A stretch of 64,000 nucleotides of DNA from FEN-1219 sp035548835 (GTDB lineage: Bacteria > Pseudomonadota > Gammaproteobacteria > Steroidobacterales > Rariloculaceae). The translations under genes and the position numbers were made by a program. The stretch spans positions 1 to 64,000 of the forward strand of contig DASZSB010000194.1 of NCBI GenBank assembly GCA_035548835.1. The letters are read 5' to 3'. This document shows, piece after piece, positions 16,973 to 26,125 of the stretch; the stretch's first letter is position 1, and each line of letters opens with the position of its first letter. The notes under the pieces are model-generated. The model saw nothing but the letters and a program-made list of their open reading frames with translations. It did not search any database and was not told the origin of the DNA.

Positions 16973-17701
16973 ATGAGGGTTCGGCGGCTCATACGCGCCT
17001 GCTACGGCACCTATGCATGGGTGGCGCTGGCCGCGATCGCGTTGCCGATGTGCGTGTTGCTCGCCGTCACCCCGGGCGTGCATCGGCGCCGCAACATCGC
17101 CCGAAACGCGTCGAAGATGTTCTTCGCCTCGATCGGCAGCCCCATCCGCGTCGAGGGAGGCGAGATTCGGCACTACCCCTGCGTCATCGTCGCGAATCAC
17201 GCGAGCTACCTCGACGGCATCATTTTGACCGCCGCCCTCCCCGCCGGGTTCACGTACCTGATCAAGCAGCAGATGACGCAGGTGCCGGTCGTCGGCTACA
17301 TCCTGCGGCGGCTGGGTTCGGCGTTCGTCGATCGGACCGATCCCCGCGACCGTCACCGGATCGCGCGGACGCTGGTTGGCCAGGCGCGCCAGGGCGCTGC
17401 GCTCGGATTCTTTCCCGAGGGAACGTTCGACGCCTCGCCCGGCCTGAAGCCCTTCCAGCTGGGCGCCTTCAGCGCCGCCGCGCGGGCCAAGCTGCCGGTG
17501 GTGCCGGTCGTGATCTACGGCGCGCGCGAGAAACTGCCCGCAGGGCGGGTGCTACCGGCCCCCGGGCCACTGCGCATCCGTATCTGCGACCCGCTGCATG
17601 CCACGGACGAAGTATCGCCGAGAACCCTGATGCAACTCACGCGCCGCACGATGCTCGTTCACCTGGACGAGCCGGACCTGGCTCAGCCGGAAGAGCCTTA
17701 G
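16973..17701 (+). CDS. plsC: 1-acyl-sn-glycerol-3-phosphate acyltransferase-like protein
   Basis: 242 residues. An N-terminal membrane helix (about 12-33) is followed by the acyltransferase motif NHASYLD with catalytic H76 and D81, the FVDRTDPRDR block, and substrate motif GFFPEGTFD. The PlsC family makes phosphatidic acid; related proteins acylate other lipids, so substrate is inferred. No good ribosome site precedes the ATG at 16973, so the start is uncertain by a few codons. It is convergent with the ETF-QO gene. Confidence 0.86.
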   Translation: MRVRRLIRACYGTYAWVALAAIALPMCVLLAVTPGVHRRRNIARNASKMFFASIGSPIRVEGGEIRHYPCVIVANHASYLDGIILTAALPAGFTYLIKQQMTQVPVVGYILRRLGSAFVDRTDPRDRHRIARTLVGQARQGAALGFFPEGTFDASPGLKPFQLGAFSAAARAKLPVVPVVIYGAREKLPAGRVLPAPGPLRIRICDPLHATDEVSPRTLMQLTRRTMLVHLDEPDLAQPEEP

Positions 17702-17731
17702 CCGCTTCGGGGTCAAGAGGGTGTCACCCCG

Positions 17732-19366
17732 TTACATGCCGGAGTAGTTGGGGCCGCTGCCACCCTCGGGCGGCACCCAGGTGATGTTCTGCGCCGGGTC
17801 CTTGATGTCGCAGGTCTTGCAGTGCACGCAGTTGGCCGCATTGATCCGCAGCTCCGGCGCGCCACCCGCGCCCGTCACGACCTCGTACACACCGGCCGGG
17901 CAGTAACGCTGTGCCGGCTCCGCATAGCGCGGCAGGTTCACGGCCATGGGGACCTTCGCATCCGCGAGCTCGAGGTGACACGGCTGGTCTTCCTCGTGCG
18001 CGGTGCTCGCGAGGAACACTGAGCTCGCCCGATCGAAGGAGACGACGCCGTCGGGCGCGGAATAGCGGATACGCCGCGAACGCGACGCGCGTCGCAGCGC
18101 GTGATCCGGCTTGCGATTGTGCAACGTCAGCGGCGACCGCCCATCGAGCAGATTCTGCTCCAGCACGGCGAGCCCACCGCCGAGCAGCGGACCCAGCTTC
18201 GCGACACCGGGACTGAAATTGCGGCCGGCACGCAGCTCGTCGAAGATCCACGACGCGCGAATGCGGTCTCCGTAGCGCGCGAGCTCGGCGTCCGCCGCCT
18301 CACCCGTTTGCGCGAGCGCCGCGAAGAGCGTCTCGGCCGCGAGCATGCCGCTCTTCATGGCGGTATGCGAACCCTTGATCTTGGCCGGATTCAGGAAGCC
18401 CGCATCGCAACCCACGAGCAATCCGCCGGGCACGTCGAGCCGCGGCAGCGACTGCAGCCCACCCTTGTTCACCGCGCGGGCGCCGTAGGCGATGCGCTGC
18501 CCTCCGACGAGCAGCTCGCGAATCAAAGGATGCTGCTTCCAGCGCTGGAACTCCGCGAACGGATCGAGATGCGGATTGCGATACGCGAGCGAGACGATCA
18601 GGCCGAGGTACAGCTTGCCGCCGTCGGCGTGATACACGAACCCGCCGCCATCGGTGAACAGCCCGAGCGGCCAGCCGACCGTGTGCAGCACGGCGCCGGG
18701 GCGGTGCCTGGCGGGATCGACCTGCCAGATCTCCTTGAAACCGAGCGCATAGTGCTGGGGGTCGACGCCGGCGCGCAGATCGAACCGCGCTTCGAGGCGG
18801 CGACCGAGATGCCCGCGACACCCCTCGGCGAACACGGTGTAACGACTCTTGAGCTCGTAGCCCCCCTGGTAGTTCGGCTTCATGGTGCCGTCGCGCGCAA
18901 CGCCCATGTCGCCGGTCACCACACCGATGACCCGGCCGCTGTCGTAGAGCACGTCGACCGCCGCAAAACCCGGCAGCACGTTGCAGCCGAGCGCCTCGGC
19001 CTGCTCACCGAGCCAGCGGCACAGATCACCCAGGCTGATCACGTAATGGCCGGAATTGCGCAGCGTGTGCGGAACCCAGCGGTCCTCGACCGGCACATGC
19101 CGCTGCGCGTCGCGCAGCCACGTGAGCTCGTCCGCGGCGACGGCCGTACTGACCGGTGCGCCGCGCGCACGCCAGTCGGGGAACAGCTCGTCGAGCGGGC
19201 GCGGATCGAACACGGCGCCGGACATGATGTGCGAGCCGACGGCCGCGCCCTTCTCGACCACGCATATGGAGATCTCTTTGCCGCCAGCACGTGCGAGCTG
19301 CGCGAGACGACATGCCGCAGCGAGGCCGGCGGGCCCAGCGCCGACCACGACGACGTCGAATTCCAT
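17732..19366 (-). CDS. etfD: Electron transfer flavoprotein-ubiquinone oxidoreductase
   Basis: 544 residues from the ATG at 19366 (MEFDVVVVGAGPAGLAAA). An upstream extension of 32 residues is possible but unlike the family. FAD-binding GxGxxG is at residues 9-14, the quinone/FAD region includes KGSHTAMKSGMLAAE, and the C-terminal 4Fe-4S site has CPAGVYEV followed by CVHCKTCDIKDP. It passes electrons from ETF (fatty acid and amino acid oxidation) to ubiquinone at the inner membrane. It is divergent from the acetoacetyl-CoA synthetase gene. Confidence 0.95.
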   Translation of the reverse strand: MEFDVVVVGAGPAGLAAACRLAQLARAGGKEISICVVEKGAAVGSHIMSGAVFDPRPLDELFPDWRARGAPVSTAVAADELTWLRDAQRHVPVEDRWVPHTLRNSGHYVISLGDLCRWLGEQAEALGCNVLPGFAAVDVLYDSGRVIGVVTGDMGVARDGTMKPNYQGGYELKSRYTVFAEGCRGHLGRRLEARFDLRAGVDPQHYALGFKEIWQVDPARHRPGAVLHTVGWPLGLFTDGGGFVYHADGGKLYLGLIVSLAYRNPHLDPFAEFQRWKQHPLIRELLVGGQRIAYGARAVNKGGLQSLPRLDVPGGLLVGCDAGFLNPAKIKGSHTAMKSGMLAAETLFAALAQTGEAADAELARYGDRIRASWIFDELRAGRNFSPGVAKLGPLLGGGLAVLEQNLLDGRSPLTLHNRKPDHALRRASRSRRIRYSAPDGVVSFDRASSVFLASTAHEEDQPCHLELADAKVPMAVNLPRYAEPAQRYCPAGVYEVVTGAGGAPELRINAANCVHCKTCDIKDPAQNITWVPPEGGSGPNYSGM

Positions 19367-19473
19367 GCTCTCGCGGGACACGTTCTGCGAATTGGCCGGC
19401 AAGCGGGAAATGGCGGCGCATTGTAACATCGCGCTCCGAACGTGCCCCAGGCCGACCATCACTTCGACACGCT

Positions 19474-21414
19474 GTGACCGAACCCATCTGGAAGCCTTCC
19501 GCTGAACGCAGCGCCAAGAGCAACATGCGGCGCTTCATCGCGGCACACCGCGCACGCCTCGCCGGCGACGATTACGCCGCCCTCTACCGCTGGAGCGTCG
19601 AATCGCCCGCAGAGTTCTGGGAAGCCGTCTGGGAGTTCTGCGGCGTTCGTTCCCGCACGGGCTACTCGTCGGTCGTGCGCGATGCCGACCGCATGCCGGG
19701 TGCACGCTGGTTCGAAGGCGCCACGCTGAACTTCGCAGAGAACCTGCTGGCGCCGGCACGCTCCGGCGCCGCGATCGTCTTCGTCAACGAGCGCGACGAG
19801 CGCCTCGAGTTGAGCTGGCAGGAGCTGCGGGCGCAGGTGGCCAGCGTCGCGTCGAAGCTGGGCTCACTCGGCGTCGGCAAGGGCGATCGCGTGGCCGGGT
19901 TCGTTGCGAATCGCCCCGAGGCGGTCGTTGCGATGCTCGCGACGGCGAGTCTCGGCGCCGTGTGGTCATCCTGCTCGCCCGACTTCGGCGTCGATGCCGT
20001 GCTCGATCGCTTCGGACAGATCGAGCCCAAGGCGCTGTTCGCCACCGACGGCTATTTCTACAACGGCAAGAGCATCGACTGCCTGCCCTCGATCCGCTCG
20101 ATCGCCGCGCGCCTGCCGTCGCTGCGCGGAGTAATCGTGATTCCGTACCGCAACCGCAATCCCGACGCGAGCGGCATTCCGAATGCCGCACTGTACCCCG
20201 ACCTGCTGCGTCAACCGGCGGCGCTCGAGTTTACGCCGGTCGCGTTCGCGGACCCCGCGTACATCCTCTACTCGTCCGGAACGACGGGCGTGCCGAAGTG
20301 CATCGTGCACAGCGCGGGCGGCACGCTGCTGCAGCATCGCAAGGAGCACGTGCTGCATTCCGACATCTCGCCCGGCGACGTGGTGTTCTACTTCACGACC
20401 ACCGGCTGGATGATGTGGAACTGGCTCGTATCCGCCCTCGCCTCCGGCGCCACGCTCGTGCTGTTCGAAGGCGCGCCTCTGCATCCGGACCCCGGCGTGC
20501 TGTGGCGCATCGCGGAACGCGAGCGCATCGACGTGTTCGGCACGAGCGCGAAGTATCTCAGCGCGCTCGAGAAGTCCGGTTACCGCCCGCGCGAGCACCA
20601 TGACCTGGCCTCGCTGCGCAGCATTCTTTCGACCGGCTCGCCGCTGGCGCCCTCGAGCTTCGATTACGTGTACGCCGATATCAAACAGGACTTGCAGCTC
20701 GCGTCGATTGCAGGCGGCACGGACCTGATCTCGTGCTTCGCGCTCGGCAATCCGCTCCTGCCCGTGTATCGCGGCGAGCTGCAATGCCGCGGGCTCGGCA
20801 TGAAGGTGGAGATCTTCACGGCCGACGGCCGCCCCGTGCGCGAGCAGAAGGGCGAGCTCGTCTGCACGGCACCGTTCCCCTCGATGCCGGTAGGTTTCTG
20901 GAACGACCCCGACGGCAGCAAGTACCGCCGCGCGTACTTCGAGCGCTTTCCGAACGTGTGGCACCACGGCGACTACGCCGAGCTCACCGCGCACGACGGC
21001 CTCATCATCTACGGGCGCTCCGACGCCGTGCTGAATCCGGGCGGCGTGCGCATCGGCACCGCGGAGATCTACCGCATCGTCGAGCAGTTCCCCGAGATCG
21101 CGGAGAGCATCGTCGTGGGTCAGGACTGGGCCGACGACGTGCGCGTCGTGCTGTTCGTGCGCCTGCAACCGGACTGCACGCTCGACGCCGCGCTCGAGAA
21201 GCGCCTGCGCGATGAAATCCGCAAGCGCGCGAGCCCGCGCCACGTGCCGGCGAAGATCCTGGCGGTGGCCGACATTCCGCGCACGATGAACGGCAAGATC
21301 GTCGAGCTCGCGGTGCGCGACGCGATCCACGGCCGGCCGGTCGGCAATCTCGACGCGCTGGCGAACCCAGAGGCGCTGCAGCACTTCCGCGGCCGCCCAG
21401 AACTCGCGCAATGA
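19474..21414 (+). CDS. Acetoacetyl-CoA synthetase
   Basis: 646 residues from the GTG at 19474 (TEPIWKPSAERSAKSNMRRF), which gives the normal family N terminus and length of about 650. AMP-binding motifs are YILYSSGTTGVPKCIVHSAGG, TTTGWMMWNW and the C-terminal YGRSDAVLNPGGVRIGTAEIYR, with catalytic lysine in NGKIVELAV. It activates acetoacetate to acetoacetyl-CoA. The zapE ATG overlaps its TGA. An ATG at 19528 is the alternative start but would drop conserved residues. Confidence 0.92.
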   Translation: MTEPIWKPSAERSAKSNMRRFIAAHRARLAGDDYAALYRWSVESPAEFWEAVWEFCGVRSRTGYSSVVRDADRMPGARWFEGATLNFAENLLAPARSGAAIVFVNERDERLELSWQELRAQVASVASKLGSLGVGKGDRVAGFVANRPEAVVAMLATASLGAVWSSCSPDFGVDAVLDRFGQIEPKALFATDGYFYNGKSIDCLPSIRSIAARLPSLRGVIVIPYRNRNPDASGIPNAALYPDLLRQPAALEFTPVAFADPAYILYSSGTTGVPKCIVHSAGGTLLQHRKEHVLHSDISPGDVVFYFTTTGWMMWNWLVSALASGATLVLFEGAPLHPDPGVLWRIAERERIDVFGTSAKYLSALEKSGYRPREHHDLASLRSILSTGSPLAPSSFDYVYADIKQDLQLASIAGGTDLISCFALGNPLLPVYRGELQCRGLGMKVEIFTADGRPVREQKGELVCTAPFPSMPVGFWNDPDGSKYRRAYFERFPNVWHHGDYAELTAHDGLIIYGRSDAVLNPGGVRIGTAEIYRIVEQFPEIAESIVVGQDWADDVRVVLFVRLQPDCTLDAALEKRLRDEIRKRASPRHVPAKILAVADIPRTMNGKIVELAVRDAIHGRPVGNLDALANPEALQHFRGRPELAQ

Positions 21415-22511
21415 CCGGCCCTCTCGCGCTCTATCGACAGCGCGTCGAGCGCGGCGAGCTCGCCGCCGATCCCGCGCAGGCGCAAGCCATCGCGGCGCTC
21501 GACCGCCTGCATCGTGACCTGGTGCGCGCGGGCCCGCCGCGGCGCGGCTGGCGGCAGCGGCTCGCGGCGCTGACTGGTCGCGCCAGCCCTCCGCGCGTGC
21601 GCGGCCTGTATCTGTGGGGCAGCGTGGGACGCGGCAAGACGTTCATGATGGACCTGTTCTTCGGCGCGCTGCCGTTCAAGGACAAGACGCGTCAGCACTT
21701 CCACCGCTTCATGGCGTCGGTGCACGAGCGCCTGAAGCACCACCGCGACGTCGAGAATCCGCTCGAGCTGGTGGCCGACGAGATCGCGGCCGAGGCGCGC
21801 ATCATCTGCTTCGACGAGTTCGTGGTCACCGACATCGCGGACGCCATGATCCTCGGCAACCTGTTCGCCGGATTGTTCGCACGCGGCGTGACGCTGGCCG
21901 CCACCTCGAACATCGCGCCGGAGCACCTGTACAAGGACGGCCTGCAGCGCCAGCGGTTCCTGCCGACGATCGCGCTGCTGCGCGAGCACACGGAGGTTCT
22001 GCACGTCGGCGGCGCCACCGACTACCGGCTGCGCGCGCTCGAGCGCGCCGACACCTACCAGACACCGAGCGGTCCGGCCGCCGATCAGAAGCTCACGGAG
22101 TTCTTCGACGCGATCGCGCCGGACGAAGGCGACCACGGCGGGACGATCGAGCTGTTCGGCCGCCGCATCGACTACCGGCGCGCGGCCGACGGCGTGATCT
22201 GGTTCGATTTCGCGCAGATCTGCGACGGCCCGCGCAGCCAGGACGACTACATCGAGCTGTCACGCCTGTATCAGACCGTGCTCGTGTCGAACGTGCCGCG
22301 CTTCGACGTGACGCTCGAGAATCAGGCACGCCGCTTCATTGCGCTCGTCGACGAGTTCTACGACCGGCGCGTGAAGCTGATCCTGTCGGCGGCCGCTCCC
22401 GTGACGGATCTGTACGCGGGCGAGAAGCTGCGGTTCGACATAGGGCGGACGCAGAGCCGGCTGCAGGAGATGCAGACTCACGACTATCTGGCCGAGGCGC
22501 ACCGGCCGTAA
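21411..22511 (+). CDS. zapE: Cell division protein ZapE (AFG1-like ATPase)
   Basis: 366 residues. The Walker A motif is in LYLWGSVGRGKTFMMDLFF, Walker B in RIICFDEFVVTDIADAMIL, and sensor/arginine motifs in AATSNIAPEHLYKDGLQR. The family is linked to Z-ring stability under low oxygen or stress. ATGA overlap with the acetoacetyl-CoA synthetase stop implies translational coupling. Confidence 0.95.
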   Translation: MTGPLALYRQRVERGELAADPAQAQAIAALDRLHRDLVRAGPPRRGWRQRLAALTGRASPPRVRGLYLWGSVGRGKTFMMDLFFGALPFKDKTRQHFHRFMASVHERLKHHRDVENPLELVADEIAAEARIICFDEFVVTDIADAMILGNLFAGLFARGVTLAATSNIAPEHLYKDGLQRQRFLPTIALLREHTEVLHVGGATDYRLRALERADTYQTPSGPAADQKLTEFFDAIAPDEGDHGGTIELFGRRIDYRRAADGVIWFDFAQICDGPRSQDDYIELSRLYQTVLVSNVPRFDVTLENQARRFIALVDEFYDRRVKLILSAAAPVTDLYAGEKLRFDIGRTQSRLQEMQTHDYLAEAHRP

Positions 22512-22521
22512 CGGCGCGCGC

Positions 22522-23382
22522 TCAGCCGAGCCGGCTGCGGACTTCCATGAGCTCGGGGAAGAACGCGTTGTCGACGGTGCGCTGCAGGTACTTCACGCCC
22601 GACGTGCCGCCCGTGCCAGGCTTCATGCCGATGATGCGCTCCACGGTCTTCAGATGGTGGAAACGCCAGAGCTGGAAATTCACCTCGATGTCTACCAGCC
22701 GCTCGGAGACCTCGTAGGCAGCCCAGTACTGGTCAGGGTGCTGATAGATGATCTGCAGCACGTCGACGACGCCCGGATGGTGCTCGTACCTCTCGGTCCA
22801 GTCGCGCTCGACGCGCGTTTCCGGCACGCGATGGCCCACGCGGTACAGATAACGCAGGAACTCGTCGTAGAGCCCCGGGTGCTCGAGCGCGTACTTCAGG
22901 CTCCGGTAGTAGTCGAGATGGTGCGTGAAGCGCGACAGCGCCGCGCGATCCTTGCGCCCGAGCTTGAACTCGAGCAGCCGGTACTGCGGCGACTGGAAAC
23001 CGGACGCGGTGCCCAGCGTGTCGCGGAACGCCGAGTACTCCGACGGCGTGAGCGTCGCCAGCACGGCCCACTGGTTGACGAGCTGTTGCTGCACGCGCTT
23101 GATGCGGTCGAACACCTTGATGCTCTGCGGCAGCTGGTCGTTCTGCAGGCGCTCGATCGCCGCATCGATCTCGTGAATCACGAGCTTGAACCAGAGCTCC
23201 GCGACCTGATGCTGGATGATGAACAGCATCTCGTCGTGCTCGGGCGCGTTGCTGATCGGCCGCTGCGAGGAGAGCAGCCTATCGAGCTGCAGATACGTCT
23301 CGTAGCGGACCTGGCCGGCAACGAGGTGCGACGTCGACGCGACCGGCTCGGCGTTCTGTTCCGGATCGGACTGCACGGTCAT
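22522..23382 (-). CDS. kynA: Tryptophan 2,3-dioxygenase
   Basis: 286 residues from the ATG at 23382; the longer upstream frame is unlike the family. Typical segments are VRYETYLQLDRLLSSQ, HQVAELWFKLVIHEI, the heme/substrate region with FQLWRFHHLKTVERIIG and the flexible GTGGTSG loop. It opens the indole ring of L-tryptophan to N-formylkynurenine. No other kynurenine gene is adjacent. It is divergent from gpmA. Confidence 0.95.
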   Translation of the reverse strand: MTVQSDPEQNAEPVASTSHLVAGQVRYETYLQLDRLLSSQRPISNAPEHDEMLFIIQHQVAELWFKLVIHEIDAAIERLQNDQLPQSIKVFDRIKRVQQQLVNQWAVLATLTPSEYSAFRDTLGTASGFQSPQYRLLEFKLGRKDRAALSRFTHHLDYYRSLKYALEHPGLYDEFLRYLYRVGHRVPETRVERDWTERYEHHPGVVDVLQIIYQHPDQYWAAYEVSERLVDIEVNFQLWRFHHLKTVERIIGMKPGTGGTSGVKYLQRTVDNAFFPELMEVRSRLG

Positions 23383-23515
23383 GGTTCGCGATCCCGGCCT
23401 CACGGCTCGTTCCCTGATGCGAACAGGGTACTCGCTCCGCCCGCTGCGGCAAAGCCGCCGCACGGGCGTGACGTAACCGGTTGATCTCGAGCCGCGAACA
23501 CCGAACAATGGCGGC

Positions 23516-24292
23516 ATGAAAACAAGCAATGCGCGGCCGGCGGTCGGCCGACTGGTGTTCGTCCGCCACGGCCAGAGCGACTGGAACGAGAAGAACCTCT
23601 TCACCGGCTGGACCGACGTCGATCTTTCACCCAAAGGCGAGGCCGAAGCGCGCGACGCGGGGCGCACGCTGGTGAAATACGGGCTCGCGTTCGACATGGC
23701 GTTCACGTCCGTGCTGACGCGCGCCATCCGCACGCTGTGGCTCGTGCTCGACGAGATGAAGCTCATGTGGATTCCCGTCGAGAACTCCTGGCGCCTGAAC
23801 GAGCGCCACTACGGTGCGCTGCAGGGTCTCGACAAGGCGCAGACCGCGGCGACGCACGGTGAGGCGCAGGTCAAGATCTGGCGCCGCAGCTACGACATCC
23901 CGCCGCCGGCACTCGAAACCAGCGACGAGCGGCATCCGTGCCACGACCCGCGCTACGCCGCATTGACGCCGAGCGTGCTGCCCGGCACGGAATCGCTGAA
24001 GACCACGCTCGCACGCGTGAAGCCGTACTGGGAGGACCGCATCGCACCCCAGCTGCTGGCCGGGCGCAGCGTGCTCGTGGCCGCGCACGGCAACAGCCTG
24101 CGCGCACTCGTGAAGATGCTCGAAGGCGTCTCCGACGACGACATCACCGAGCTCAACATCCCGACCGGCGTGCCGCGGCTCTACGAGCTCGACGCAGCGC
24201 TGAAACCGACGCGCGCCGAGTACCTCGGCGATCCGGCCGCGATTGCCGTCGCGGCGCAGGCCGTCGCCAACCAGGCGAAGGCGAAGAAGTAG
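23516..24292 (+). CDS. gpmA: 2,3-bisphosphoglycerate-dependent phosphoglycerate mutase
   Basis: 258 residues. The catalytic motif LVFVRHGQSDWNEKNLFTGW carries phosphohistidine H18; the acid/base region is NERHYGALQG; the second histidine is in AAHGNSLRALVK; and ELNIPTGVP is near the end. It interconverts 3- and 2-phosphoglycerate in glycolysis. The C-terminal tail is alanine/lysine rich. The gamma-carbonic anhydrase gene starts 5 bases later. Confidence 0.96.
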   Translation: MKTSNARPAVGRLVFVRHGQSDWNEKNLFTGWTDVDLSPKGEAEARDAGRTLVKYGLAFDMAFTSVLTRAIRTLWLVLDEMKLMWIPVENSWRLNERHYGALQGLDKAQTAATHGEAQVKIWRRSYDIPPPALETSDERHPCHDPRYAALTPSVLPGTESLKTTLARVKPYWEDRIAPQLLAGRSVLVAAHGNSLRALVKMLEGVSDDDITELNIPTGVPRLYELDAALKPTRAEYLGDPAAIAVAAQAVANQAKAKK

Positions 24293-24297
24293 TCTCC

Positions 24298-24819
24298 GTG
24301 CTGTACGACTTCGGCGCGCATCGCGTTCAAACCGCCGGCGACGACTTCTTCGTGGCGCCGAGTGCGTCCGTGATCGGGCGCGTGACGCTCGGCCGCGACG
24401 CCAGCGTCTGGTTCAACGCGGTGCTGCGCGGCGACGGCAACGACATCCGGGTGGGCGATCGCACGAACGTGCAGGACACCGCGGTGCTGCACGTCGACAG
24501 CGACGCGCCGTGCACGGTCGGCAACGACGTCACCATCGGCCACGGCGCCACCGTGCACGGCTGCACCGTCGGCGACTTCAGCCTGATCGGCATCGGCGCG
24601 GTGATCCTGAGCCACGCCGTGATCGGCCGCTACTGCCTCGTCGGCGCCGGCGCGCTGGTCACGGAACGCAAGGTGTTCGCCGATCGATCTCTGATCATCG
24701 GTGCGCCGGCACGGCGGCTGCGCGAGCTGACCGACGCCGAATGCCGCGCGCTCGAGGCGAGCGCCGCCCATTACGCCGAGCTCGGCCGCCAGTACCGCAG
24801 CGACCTGAAGCCGCGCTAG
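24298..24819 (+). CDS. Gamma-carbonic anhydrase family protein (YrdA-like left-handed beta-helix)
   Basis: 173 residues from a GTG at 24298 (LYDFGAHRVQTAGDDFFVAPS). Hexapeptide repeats run through about residues 20-135 (VIGRVTLGRDASVWFNAVLRG). Candidate zinc histidines are in AVLHVDS, IGHGATVHGCTVGD and VILSHAVIG. The C-terminal helix is ALEASAAHYAELGRQY. The family includes carbonic anhydrases, but many YrdA-type members have no shown activity. It is probably co-transcribed with gpmA. Confidence 0.88.
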   Translation: MLYDFGAHRVQTAGDDFFVAPSASVIGRVTLGRDASVWFNAVLRGDGNDIRVGDRTNVQDTAVLHVDSDAPCTVGNDVTIGHGATVHGCTVGDFSLIGIGAVILSHAVIGRYCLVGAGALVTERKVFADRSLIIGAPARRLRELTDAECRALEASAAHYAELGRQYRSDLKPR

Positions 24820-24908
24820 ACGCGGCGCGGCTCCCAGCCGTACCGCACGGTACGTAGAATCCACAGCAGCGGCGCGGCTCGACCGGCCGCTAGAGTGAGC
24901 CCACCTCC

Positions 24909-25283
24909 TTGACGCAGGGCTCGCGTGTGGCCGCCAAGCTTGCAGACCTCGATGCCATTCCCGGCACCTACCCCTTCGACGGCAGGCTCGCACAGAAGGG
25001 CTACGCGCTGAACAAGATGTGCTACTCGTTCAACGACGCGGCCAACCGCGCCGAGTTCGTGCGCGACGAGGACGCGTACTGCCGGAAATTCGGCCTCAAC
25101 GCCGAGCAACGCGAAGCTGTCCGCAAGCGCGACGTGCTCGCGCTGCTGGCCGCCGGCGGCAACGTGTACTACCTCGCGAAGTTCGCCGGCATCTTCGGCC
25201 TCGGCGTGCAGGATATCGGCGCACAGCAGACCGGCATGACGCTCGACGCCTTCAAGGCCAAGCTCAAAGCGGCGGGGAAGTGA
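24909..25283 (+). CDS. ligA: Protocatechuate 4,5-dioxygenase alpha-subunit-like (LigA family)
   Basis: Up to 124 residues. The start is a TTG at 24909 or a GTG at 24927 (AAKLADLDAIPGTYPFDG); AGGG 5' of the GTG slightly favours the latter. The core RLAQKGYALNKMCYSFNDAANR and VLALLAAGGNVYYLAKFAGIFG match LigA, the helical subunit that caps the extradiol dioxygenase active site. LigB begins 2 bases after the stop. Substrate could be protocatechuate, gallate or a related catechol. Confidence 0.87.
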   Translation: MTQGSRVAAKLADLDAIPGTYPFDGRLAQKGYALNKMCYSFNDAANRAEFVRDEDAYCRKFGLNAEQREAVRKRDVLALLAAGGNVYYLAKFAGIFGLGVQDIGAQQTGMTLDAFKAKLKAAGK

Positions 25284-25285
25284 CC

Positions 25286-26125
25286 ATGGCGCGCATCGTC
25301 GGCGGCATCTGCACCTCGCACATTCCGGCCATCGGCAACGCGATCGCGCGCGGGCTGCAGAACGATCCGTACTGGCAACCGTTCTTCGAGGGCTACCCAC
25401 CCGTGCGTGAGTGGCTCGAGCGCGTGAAGCCGGACGTGGCCGTCATGGTCTACAACGACCACGGCCTGAATTTCTTCCTCGACAAGATGCCCACGTTCGC
25501 AATCGGCGCGGCCGCCGAGTACCAGAACGCCGACGAAGGCTGGGGCCTGCCGACGCTGCCGCCCTACCCCGGCGATCCGGATCTGTCGTGGCACATCATC
25601 GAATCGCTCGTGAACGACGAGTTCGACATCACGAGCTGCCAGGAGATGCGTGTCGACCACGCGTTCACCGTGCCGATCGCATTGCTCTGGCCAGGCACGC
25701 AGCGGCGCGTCAAGACAGTGCCCGTGGCCGTGAACACGGTGCAGCATCCGCTGCCGACACCGCACCGCTGCTTCAAGCTCGGCGAGGCACTCGGCCGCGC
25801 CATCGCGTCGTATCCGAAGGACCTGCGCGTCGTCGTGCTCGGCACCGGCGGCCTCTCGCACCAGCTCGACGGCGAGCGGGCGGGCTTCATCAACAAGGAA
25901 TTCGATCTCGAGTGCCTCGAGAAGATCGTCAACGATCCGCAGGCGCTGACGAAGTACTCGATCCACGACCTCGTGCGGCTCGCCGGCACGCAGGGCGTCG
26001 AGCTCATCATGTGGCTCGTGATGCGCGGCGCGCTGTCGACGCGCGTGCGTCAGGTGCACCGGCACTACCACATCCCCGTGTCGAACACGGCCGCGGGTTT
26101 GCTGTTGCTCGAGAACGCGGCCTAG
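25286..26125 (+). CDS. ligB: Extradiol ring-cleavage dioxygenase catalytic subunit (LigB family)
   Basis: 279 residues from the ATG at 25286. Iron-ligand histidines are H12 in GICTSHIPAIG and H59 in VMVYNDHGLNFF. A catalytic histidine is in LGTGGLSHQLDGE, with further LigB-type signatures in VNTVQHPLPTPHRC and FINKEFDLECLEKI. It cleaves dihydroxylated aromatic rings with Fe(II) and O2. No other ring-degradation gene (ligC, ligI, ligJ or ligK type) is nearby, so the pathway is unclear. Its stop shares a CTAG with the stop of convergent tesB. Confidence 0.9.
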   Translation: MARIVGGICTSHIPAIGNAIARGLQNDPYWQPFFEGYPPVREWLERVKPDVAVMVYNDHGLNFFLDKMPTFAIGAAAEYQNADEGWGLPTLPPYPGDPDLSWHIIESLVNDEFDITSCQEMRVDHAFTVPIALLWPGTQRRVKTVPVAVNTVQHPLPTPHRCFKLGEALGRAIASYPKDLRVVVLGTGGLSHQLDGERAGFINKEFDLECLEKIVNDPQALTKYSIHDLVRLAGTQGVELIMWLVMRGALSTRVRQVHRHYHIPVSNTAAGLLLLENAA

